Below are positions 7,961 to 14,998 of a DNA stretch of 14,998 nucleotides, in pieces. The stretch comes from Bacteroidota bacterium (GTDB lineage Bacteria > Bacteroidota > Bacteroidia > Bacteroidales > VadinHA17). How positions within the stretch are numbered: the first letter of the stretch is position 1; each line of letters opens with the position of its first letter. Both the position numbers and the translations under genes were made by a program. The stretch spans positions 1 through 14,998 of the forward strand of contig JAUWMO010000046.1 in NCBI GenBank assembly GCA_030613125.1, read 5' to 3'. A model generated the notes under the pieces. The model was not told where the DNA came from. It saw only the letters and a program-made list of their open reading frames with translations, and did no database searches.

Positions 7961-8542
7961 ATGTTCGAATATATTAAGGGAGAAATCTTTCAGCTTACAC
8001 CAACAAATGTTGTTCTTGATACAGGCAGAGTAGGTTATCAGGTTCACATATCATTATTTACCTATTCTCAATTGCCCCAGTCGGGAAAGGCAAAGCTGTT
8101 TATACATCAGATTATTCGTGATGATGCACATTTATTATATGGTTTTTTCTCAAAAGAAGAAAGAGAAGTGTTTCGCAATCTGATCTCTGTTTCAGGCATT
8201 GGTGCCAACACTGCCCGGATGATTTTATCAGCTCTCTCCCCTGATGAAATCAAAAATGCAATTCTTGCAGGTAATGTTCTTTTATTAAAAGGTATTAAAG
8301 GAATCGGTGCAAAAACTGCACAGAGGTTGATCGTTGACCTGAGGGATAAAGTAGGGAAATCTTCTGTAGCAGGCGAAATTTTTGATGTTTCAAGCAATAG
8401 GATCAAAGAAGAATCGTTATCTGCATTAGCAACTTTGGGATTTAGAAAATCCTCTGTTTCTAAAATGGTAGATGATATTATTTCCAGGAATCCTGAAATG
8501 CCTGTTGAAGACTTACTCAGGGAAGTCCTCAAGAAATTATAG
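7961..8542 (+). CDS. ruvA: Holliday junction branch migration protein RuvA
   Basis: RuvA binds four-way DNA junctions as a tetramer and loads the RuvB helicase during recombination repair. The 193-residue product has the N-terminal OB fold (MFEYIKGEI to about residue 62) with the acidic pin region RDDAHLLYGF (Asp54, Asp55). Two helix-hairpin-helix motifs follow: VSGIGANTARMI (77-88) and KGIGAKTAQRL (113-123). A C-terminal RuvB-contacting helical domain (about 147-193) contains EESLSALATLGF. Length is typical and nothing is missing. The start is ATG 7961, with no clear Shine-Dalgarno sequence. sprA begins 20 bp after the stop, so the two are probably co-transcribed. This neighbourhood is familiar from other Bacteroidota. 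Confidence 0.97.
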   Translation: MFEYIKGEIFQLTPTNVVLDTGRVGYQVHISLFTYSQLPQSGKAKLFIHQIIRDDAHLLYGFFSKEEREVFRNLISVSGIGANTARMILSALSPDEIKNAILAGNVLLLKGIKGIGAKTAQRLIVDLRDKVGKSSVAGEIFDVSSNRIKEESLSALATLGFRKSSVSKMVDDIISRNPEMPVEDLLREVLKKL

Positions 8543-8562
8543 TTTTATTAGCCCGGAACGTA

Positions 8563-10410
8563 TTGGATAGGACATTGAAATATTTATTGTTCGGTTCCGC
8601 CTTTTTATTAATGTGGTTTGTAATCTCCTGTATACCGGCCTTATCTGGTAATTTAACTATTCCCGCCTATGAATTTAACAATAATTTAATTCTTCAGGAT
8701 TCAACTTTAACAGATACAGTACCTGATTTGAGATATCCATTCCGGGATGATTCCGGAGATCCATTTCAGGCTGGATATAAATCAGGGTTATATTTGAATT
8801 ATCCTTCCAATATCGAGAGGGTGATTACTTATAATCCTGAAACAAATGAATATACTATTTCTGAAAAAATCGGTAATCTCGACTATCGCTCACCGGTTAC
8901 AATGTCGCTTGAGGAATTTAAAAAATGGGAATTTGATCAGGAAGTGAGGGAATATTGGAGACAAAGAGCTACAGGAAATATTGGAGATTTCCGGTCTTCT
9001 CTTATTCCGCAAATCAGGGTTGGTGGTGAAGGTTTTGATAAAGTGTTTGGTTCAAATATAATTAATATTGTTCCTCAGGGATCAGCTGAACTAATATTTG
9101 GAATAAATACATCCAGAATTGACAATCCGGCATTGTCTGAAAGGCTGCGAAAAGTTACCACCTTCGATTTCCAGGAGAAAATACAAATGAATGTTACAGG
9201 TACAATAGGGGAAAAAGTAAAACTGGGAGTTAACTATAACACTGAAGCTACTTTTGATTTCGAAAATCAAACAAAATTGGAATATGCCGGAAAAGAAGAC
9301 GAGATCATTAAGAAAATTGAAGCTGGAAATATTACTTTTCCATTAACAGGAACTCTCATAACAGGTAGCCAAAGTCTTTTTGGGTTAAAGACAGAATTAC
9401 AGTTTGGAAAACTTACAGTAACAACTGTTTTTTCTCAACAGAAAGGAGAAACTTCTGTGATTGATGTGAAAGGGGGAGCCCAGGTTGAAGAGTTTGAGGT
9501 TGAGGCTATAGACTATGAAGCGAATAAACACTTTTTTTTATCTCACTATTTCAGGGATAATTATGACGTGGCTTTAAAGAATCTGCCTGTAATAAATACT
9601 GGAATCAATATTGAAAAGATTGAAGTTTGGGTAACAAATAAGTCAAGCCGATTTGAAGAATCAAGGAATATTCTGGCTCTCATGGATCTTGCAGAATCAT
9701 CAGCTCATATTTATAATACGGTACCTGAATTTCAGCAGACCATTCCAGGTATTTATCCTGATAATGAATTAAATGGTCAGTATGAAGCTATGAACACTAC
9801 CTATTCAGGAATTCGGAATATTAATGATATTACAAGCACTTTAGCACCTCTCGAACCGGGTTTTACCATTGGTCAGGATTATGAAAAGATTGAGAATGCC
9901 AGAAAGCTTACGGAAAGGGAATATACAATTCACCGGCAATTAGGTTATATTTCTTTGAATTCAGCCTTAAATGCAGATGAAGTTCTTGCGGTAGCATATG
10001 AATATACACTAATTGGAAAGGTATATAAAGTAGGTGAACTCACAATTGACGGAGTAAGTGCTCCAAACACCTTGATACTGAAACTTCTGAAGGGTACAAA
10101 CCTTACTCCCAGACTCCCAACCTGGGACTTAATGATGAAAAATATATATTCTATTGGGGCTTATCAGGTGGAGAGAAAAGACTTTCAACTCAATGTTCTG
10201 TATAGAGATGATAAAACCGGAAACGCAATAAATTATATTACTGAAGGAAATATAGCCAATGAGATTTTACTGCAAGTGATGAACCTTGACAACCTGGATA
10301 CTCAGCTGGACCCCAATCCTGATGGTATGTTCGACTTTATGGAAGGTATTACAATAAATAAATCCAATGGTAGGATTATTTTTCCTGTACTTGAAACATT
10401 TGGCAGTTAA
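8563..10410 (+). CDS. sprA: type IX secretion translocon SprA/Sov, N-terminal 615 residues before an in-frame stop
   Basis: SprA (Sov in Porphyromonas) is the giant outer-membrane beta-barrel translocon of the type IX secretion system, also required for gliding in Flavobacterium. The first 615 codons are read from TTG 8563; no in-frame ATG lies between the ruvA stop and this codon, and the next ATG (8611) would remove the signal peptide. Residues 1-28 form a Sec signal. Family segments are NYNTEATFDFENQ (224-236), GKEDEIIKKIEAGN (243-256) and LITGSQSLFG (265-274). Translation meets TAA at 10408-10410 directly after FPVLETFGS, but the same frame continues as SprA beyond it. Read alone, this would be about a quarter of the protein with most of the barrel missing, and almost certainly inactive. 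The gene is 20 bp downstream of ruvA and on the same transcript by inference. Confidence 0.9.
   Translation: MDRTLKYLLFGSAFLLMWFVISCIPALSGNLTIPAYEFNNNLILQDSTLTDTVPDLRYPFRDDSGDPFQAGYKSGLYLNYPSNIERVITYNPETNEYTISEKIGNLDYRSPVTMSLEEFKKWEFDQEVREYWRQRATGNIGDFRSSLIPQIRVGGEGFDKVFGSNIINIVPQGSAELIFGINTSRIDNPALSERLRKVTTFDFQEKIQMNVTGTIGEKVKLGVNYNTEATFDFENQTKLEYAGKEDEIIKKIEAGNITFPLTGTLITGSQSLFGLKTELQFGKLTVTTVFSQQKGETSVIDVKGGAQVEEFEVEAIDYEANKHFFLSHYFRDNYDVALKNLPVINTGINIEKIEVWVTNKSSRFEESRNILALMDLAESSAHIYNTVPEFQQTIPGIYPDNELNGQYEAMNTTYSGIRNINDITSTLAPLEPGFTIGQDYEKIENARKLTEREYTIHRQLGYISLNSALNADEVLAVAYEYTLIGKVYKVGELTIDGVSAPNTLILKLLKGTNLTPRLPTWDLMMKNIYSIGAYQVERKDFQLNVLYRDDKTGNAINYITEGNIANEILLQVMNLDNLDTQLDPNPDGMFDFMEGITINKSNGRIIFPVLETFGS
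10408..10410 (+). other. in-frame TAA interrupting sprA (codon 616)
   Basis: TAA sits between ...FPVLETFGS and LRIKIGDDAIADM..., both SprA sequence in one frame, so no insertion or deletion is needed to explain it. One base change would restore a sense codon (for example Tyr, Gln, Lys, Glu, Ser or Leu). The following base is T, which gives UAAU, normally a strong termination context. Confidence 0.9.
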
Positions 10411-13400
10411 TTGCGTATTAAAATTGGAGATGATGCAATTGCCGACATGTATGTTTTTGAAGAGTTATACGACTCAACAAAGGTTAAGGCAGAGCAAATT
10501 TCTGAAAAAAATAAATTTCTGCTTTCCGGGATCTACTCCTCTTCTTCCAGTTCAGATATCCATCTAAATGCAATGAATGTCCCTAAGGGATCTGTAAAGG
10601 TAATTGCGGGAGGGATCCAGTTGACTGAGAATGTTGACTATACTGTGGATTATAATGCAGGCCGGGTAAAAATCATTAATCCGGGCTTGCTTGAATCACA
10701 AACTCCAATCCAGGTTTCACTTGAAAGCAATCAATTGTTTGCAATTCAGACAAAAACTCTTATAGGAACACACCTGGATTATAAAATAAATGACAATTTT
10801 AACATTGGGGCAACCATTCTTAAACTGACAGAAAGGCCTTTGACTCAAAAGGTTAATATTGGCGATGAGCCTATGTCAAATGTTATGTGGGGATTGAATA
10901 CTTCTTACCAAACTGAGGCCCAATTCCTGACAAACCTGGTTGATTGGTTACCTTTTATTCAAACAAAGGCCCCGTCAAGTATAAGATTTTCAGGTGAATT
11001 TGCTCAATTGATACCTGGTCATTCAAAAGCTGTCGGAAAATCAGGAACTTCTTATATCGATGATTTTGAGGGAAGTGAAACATCAATTGATATGAAATCG
11101 CTGAATGCCTGGGTTATTTCAAGCCTGCCAGCAGGACAGCCTAATATTTTTCCTGAATACAGGGTACATAATAACCTGGCATCAGGTTTTAATCGTGCAA
11201 AACAGGCATGGTATGTAATTGATCCATTGTTCCTGAGAAACAATTCATCTACTCCTAATCATCTGAAGAACAATCCTGATGCACAGTCAAGCCACTTTGT
11301 GCGTGAAATTTTTGAGAAAGAGATCTGGCCAAACAAAGAAAGTCCCAGTGGCATACCAACCAATATTGCTGTATTAAATATGGCTTTCTATCCTGAGGAG
11401 AAAGGCCCCTATAATTATGATCTGGAAATGAATGAATTCTCTTCCGGTATTAATTCTGATGGTACATTACGTGATCCGGAGACCCGATGGGGAGGAATCA
11501 TGAGGGAGGTGCAAACAAATGATTTTGAGGCTGCAAATATTCAGTTTATTAAATTATGGCTTATGGATCCGTTTGTTGAGGATCCAACTCATCAGGGTGG
11601 CGAATTATATTTTAATCTGGGAAACATTTCTGAAGATATATTAAATGATTCAAGAAAAAGTTTTGAAAATGGATTACCTACATCACCTGAAGTCAGGGAC
11701 GTTGACACAACAGCATGGGGACGGGTACCCACAAAACAATCACTGGTTAATGCTTTTGACAATGATCTGAATTCCCGGTTTTATCAGGACGTTGGAATGG
11801 ATGGATTGCAAAACCTGGATGAAAGCAGCTTTTTTTCCAACTATTTAGATTCGCTCCAGACAATTGTGAACCCGGACGTTTTCCAAAGAATGAGCCAGGA
11901 TCCTTCTACTGATAATTATCATTATTATCGGGGTAGTGATTATGATGCCGTTGAAATGGGGATACTTGACAGATATAAAAAATATAACGGACTTGAAGGA
12001 AATTCCCCAATATCAGAACAATCGCCAGAATCATATCCGACATCAGGATCAACATTACCTGATGTAGAAGATATTAACAGGGATAATACTTTAAGTGAAA
12101 CGGAAAGTTATTATCAATACAAAGTTAATCTCAGACCTGATAACATGAAAGTTGGACAAAATTACATTTCTGATGTTGTTACAGCTACTGTTACATTTGC
12201 CAACGGACAACAATCATCAGTAAATTGGTACCAATTTAAAATTCCTCTGTCTGATTTTCAGAATAGGATTGGAACTATTCAGGATTTTAAATCAATAAGA
12301 TTTATGAGGATTTTCATGCGTGGATTCCGCAAGCCTGTGGTCCTGAGATTTGCAGAATTGGAATTGGTTCGGGGAGAATGGAGGAAATATGATTTTTCAT
12401 TATTGCAGGGAGGAGAGAGGATTACTACCCCTCAGCCATCCGGTGGATTCTTTGAAATATCAGCAGTAAATATTGAGGAAAATGCAAGTAAGGAACCGGT
12501 AAACTATGTGCTTCCCCCAGGATTTTCACGAGAGATAGACCCAACAAACCCCCAGTTGCAACAACTGAATGAACAATCTATGCTTTTGTATGTAAAAGAC
12601 CTGGAAGATGGTGATGCCAAGGCTGCCTTTAAGAATGTTAGTTTTGACATAAGGAAATATAAGAAACTTAAAATGGAAGTTCATGCAGAAGCATTACCGG
12701 AAGAATCATTGCAAGACAACGAGCTTTCAGTATTTATTCGTTTGGGAACTGATTACCGGAATAACTATTATGAATATGAGATCCCTTTGAAGATTACACC
12801 ACCTGGCCGGTATAATGACGATTCCGAAAATGACAGAAGAATAGTCTGGCCGGAAGAAAACAGGATTGAAATAGATCTTAAAATCTTTACAGATCTGAAA
12901 CAGGCCAGAAATGATGCTATGAGAAGGGCAGGATCAAATATAAGACCGACCGACATCTTTAGTATAGTTCAAGATGGTCGTAAGATCAGGCTTGCAGGAA
13001 ATCCTTACTTAAGTGACATTCGCACTATAATGCTGGGAGTTAGAAATCCACACCAAAATGTGAATGATCTGGTTGATGACGGTTTATCCAAATCAGGAGA
13101 GATATGGTTAAATGAATTAAGATTGACGGATTTTGACAATAAAAGTGGATGGGCTGCAAATGCCAGGTTACAGGCACAGTTGGCTGATTTCGGATCAGTT
13201 GACATTGCCGGGCTTACTATAAAGCCCGGGTTTGGAAGCATTGAAAAGAAAGTTAGTCAGCGACGAATAGAAGAAGTACTTGAATATGATGTGTCATCTA
13301 ACCTTGAGCTGGGAAAATTCTTCCCTGAAAAGGCCAATGTACATATTCCTATGTATGTTGGATATTCAGAGAGTATTATCAATCCTGAGTATAATCCTTT

Positions 13401-14998
13401 GGAACCTGATATTCCACTTAAAACATCGCTTGTAAATGCCACAAAACAGGAGAAAGATTCGATAAAGTTTTATGCTCAGGATTATACCAGCAGGAAAAGT
13501 CTGAACTTTACAAATGTTTATATCGGTAAACGTAGTGCCAAACCAAGGTTTTATGATCCAGCTAATTTTGCAGTTAATTATTCTTATAATGAATTGATGT
13601 CAAGAAATATAAATACTAAAATCAACCTTGTAAAAAATTATCGTGGAGGTTTTTCCTATATTTTTAATTCCCGGCCAAAGGTTATTGCTCCATTTCAAAA
13701 GTCGAATGCCTTCAGGGCTCAATCATTACGTTTGATCAAGGATATTAATTTCTATCCCTACCCAAACTATATATCTTTTAGAACAGACCTAATCCGGCAT
13801 TATAATGAAATTGAAACCAGGAATATTAATAATCCTCATTTAAAAATTAATCCGACATTTAAGAAAGATTTTTACTGGAACCGGTATTATGATATTAAAT
13901 GGGATCTGACCAGAGCTCTAAAATTTGATTTATCAGCTGGAACTATTGCACGTATTGATGAACCACAAGGAGGAGTTGATCGTGACAGGTACAGAGATGA
14001 ATATGAAGCATGGAAAGATTCTGTAATGGTGAGTTTAAGGAATTTTGGACGTACAACACATTATTATCATACCCTGAATGCCTCGTTTACTGTACCAATT
14101 AATAAATTGCCATTTTTGAACTGGGTAACACTTACAGCCCGTTACAATGCCACATTTGACTGGTATGCCGGACCTCAGTTCCCGGATACTGTTAAAATTG
14201 ATCTTGGTAATAGAATACAGAACTCCAACACAACCCAGCTTAATGGCCAGCTTAATATGCTGAATCTGTATAATAAAATTGGTTTTTTGAGGAAAGTAAA
14301 TCAAAAAAGCAGAAGTGGAAAATTAGGTAAGCAGGACCAAAAAAGATATGAAACAGTAATATATCAAAGAGAGAACCTGACTTTGAAGGCTGGTAAACCC
14401 AAAGCTATCTATCATAAACTAATGACGAATGATGTGAAGGTGAATGCAACAGATGAGAATAATGTGGAAATTAAAGGGGATTGGACAGCTGATAATGAAA
14501 GAAGGATTGTTTATACTGCTGAACAAGACTACAATAATGTTAAAATTATTGTAGAGGGCAAAAAAGAAAAAAAGCCCAATCCCCTGACTTATATCGGAGA
14601 GGTTTCAGCAAGAGTTCTGATGGGGATAAGAAATATATCTCTATCTTATTCCCGGAATCAGGGTACCGTTCTGCCTGGCTATCTTCCAAAGACCAGCTTT
14701 TTCGGTATAGAAAAAAATGATGGTATAATGGCACCAGGTGTTCCATTTGTTCTTGGATACCAGGATAGGGATTTTGCTGACATTGCTGTTCGGAACAATT
14801 GGCTTACCACAGACACTATTTTGAATGCAGCTTATTTGATGACTCATAATGAGAATTTCAATTTTAGAAGTACTATTGAACCTATTCGGGGTTTTAGAAT
14901 TGATCTGACTGCTAATAGAAGGATGTCAAGGAATTATAGTGCATATTATCTTTCGGATATTAATGGCAACTTTCCTGATAGCACTCGTAGTCCGATAT
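10411..14998 (+). CDS. sprA: SprA/Sov continued in the same frame after the stop; runs off the window
   Basis: The same frame as the upstream part is open for 1529 codons with no stop. The translation is typical SprA: SYIDDFEGSETSID (codons 830-843 of the joined gene), RWGGIMR (975-981), LYFNLGNISEDIL (1015-1027), LPDVEDINRDNTLSETE (from 1165) and FGSIEKKV (from 1557). Long stretches rich in Tyr, Asn and Asp alternate with beta-strand patterns, as expected for the barrel and its extracellular loops. The joined gene has 2145 codons here. Known SprA/Sov proteins are about 2400-2500 residues, so a few hundred C-terminal residues lie beyond the edge. As a separate ORF it has no signal peptide; the nearest possible starts are TTG 10411 and ATG 10447. 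It is best read as the remainder of one interrupted gene, not as an independent protein. Confidence 0.88.
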   Translation, partial: MRIKIGDDAIADMYVFEELYDSTKVKAEQISEKNKFLLSGIYSSSSSSDIHLNAMNVPKGSVKVIAGGIQLTENVDYTVDYNAGRVKIINPGLLESQTPIQVSLESNQLFAIQTKTLIGTHLDYKINDNFNIGATILKLTERPLTQKVNIGDEPMSNVMWGLNTSYQTEAQFLTNLVDWLPFIQTKAPSSIRFSGEFAQLIPGHSKAVGKSGTSYIDDFEGSETSIDMKSLNAWVISSLPAGQPNIFPEYRVHNNLASGFNRAKQAWYVIDPLFLRNNSSTPNHLKNNPDAQSSHFVREIFEKEIWPNKESPSGIPTNIAVLNMAFYPEEKGPYNYDLEMNEFSSGINSDGTLRDPETRWGGIMREVQTNDFEAANIQFIKLWLMDPFVEDPTHQGGELYFNLGNISEDILNDSRKSFENGLPTSPEVRDVDTTAWGRVPTKQSLVNAFDNDLNSRFYQDVGMDGLQNLDESSFFSNYLDSLQTIVNPDVFQRMSQDPSTDNYHYYRGSDYDAVEMGILDRYKKYNGLEGNSPISEQSPESYPTSGSTLPDVEDINRDNTLSETESYYQYKVNLRPDNMKVGQNYISDVVTATVTFANGQQSSVNWYQFKIPLSDFQNRIGTIQDFKSIRFMRIFMRGFRKPVVLRFAELELVRGEWRKYDFSLLQGGERITTPQPSGGFFEISAVNIEENASKEPVNYVLPPGFSREIDPTNPQLQQLNEQSMLLYVKDLEDGDAKAAFKNVSFDIRKYKKLKMEVHAEALPEESLQDNELSVFIRLGTDYRNNYYEYEIPLKITPPGRYNDDSENDRRIVWPEENRIEIDLKIFTDLKQARNDAMRRAGSNIRPTDIFSIVQDGRKIRLAGNPYLSDIRTIMLGVRNPHQNVNDLVDDGLSKSGEIWLNELRLTDFDNKSGWAANARLQAQLADFGSVDIAGLTIKPGFGSIEKKVSQRRIEEVLEYDVSSNLELGKFFPEKANVHIPMYVGYSESIINPEYNPLEPDIPLKTSLVNATKQEKDSIKFYAQDYTSRKSLNFTNVYIGKRSAKPRFYDPANFAVNYSYNELMSRNINTKINLVKNYRGGFSYIFNSRPKVIAPFQKSNAFRAQSLRLIKDINFYPYPNYISFRTDLIRHYNEIETRNINNPHLKINPTFKKDFYWNRYYDIKWDLTRALKFDLSAGTIARIDEPQGGVDRDRYRDEYEAWKDSVMVSLRNFGRTTHYYHTLNASFTVPINKLPFLNWVTLTARYNATFDWYAGPQFPDTVKIDLGNRIQNSNTTQLNGQLNMLNLYNKIGFLRKVNQKSRSGKLGKQDQKRYETVIYQRENLTLKAGKPKAIYHKLMTNDVKVNATDENNVEIKGDWTADNERRIVYTAEQDYNNVKIIVEGKKEKKPNPLTYIGEVSARVLMGIRNISLSYSRNQGTVLPGYLPKTSFFGIEKNDGIMAPGVPFVLGYQDRDFADIAVRNNWLTTDTILNAAYLMTHNENFNFRSTIEPIRGFRIDLTANRRMSRNYSAYYLSDINGNFPDSTRSPI

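Noticed and set aside
8563..8640. Lipobox-like VISC in the SprA signal peptide (Cys23)
   Set aside because: SprA is an integral outer-membrane barrel, not a known lipoprotein. The match is short and can arise by chance in a hydrophobic signal.
10408..10410. Reassigned TAA or alternative genetic code
   Set aside because: The aminopeptidase and maeB genes end with TAA, and other genes end with TGA or TAG, all at the expected protein ends. TAA therefore works as a stop here, and it is not the codon used for selenocysteine or pyrrolysine.
10367..10567. A 66-codon frame crossing the sprA stop, as a sign of a compensated frameshift
   Set aside because: It lies in another frame and its product does not resemble SprA. 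Both sides of the stop continue SprA in the original frame, so no frameshift is needed.
13005..14847. Several minus-strand reading frames inside sprA
   Set aside because: They are short, lie entirely opposite conserved SprA coding sequence and have no recognisable products or start signals.

Overview
The window looks like chromosomal DNA from a member of the Bacteroidota. The sequence is AT-rich, start codons have little or no Shine-Dalgarno signal, and several genes carry TAnnTTTG boxes just upstream, which is the -7 element of Bacteroidota housekeeping promoters. The gene content agrees: a SprA/Sov-type type IX secretion translocon, a DUF4837 lipoprotein, a malic enzyme fused to a phosphotransacetylase-like domain, and a TatA beside the DUF4837 gene. 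Family or genus cannot be fixed from this window. The futalosine-type menaquinone gene mqnC suggests a lineage that does not use the classical Men route.

Layout. Positions 1-49 may hold the last codons of an upstream gene. Next come tatA (137-346) with its own promoter box and a strong terminator, and the DUF4837 lipoprotein gene (557-1546). mqnC (1573-2688, minus strand) converges on the lipoprotein gene. A 157-bp divergent promoter region separates mqnC from an M17 leucyl aminopeptidase gene (2846-4288), which is followed 11 bp later by pdxA (4300-5373). The maeB-type malic enzyme gene (5541-7814) has its own promoter box and a rho-independent terminator. After it come ruvA (7961-8542) and, 20 bp later, sprA (8563 to the window edge).

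Most of the window is housekeeping: Tat protein export, menaquinone and vitamin B6 biosynthesis, peptide turnover, malate oxidation and Holliday-junction processing. The genes do not form one pathway. The last 6.4 kb encodes the outer-membrane translocon of the type IX secretion system.

The most notable observation is in sprA. Its reading frame is intact and strongly SprA-like over 2145 codons except for one in-frame TAA at codon 616 (10408-10410). Frame is kept on both sides and there is no other stop in the following 4.6 kb. This is either a very recent nonsense mutation, a polymorphism in the sampled population, or a sequence error; the sequence alone cannot say which. I saw no CRISPR array, insertion sequence, tRNA, rRNA or novel defence-type system. 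No gene-free stretch exceeds about 210 bp.
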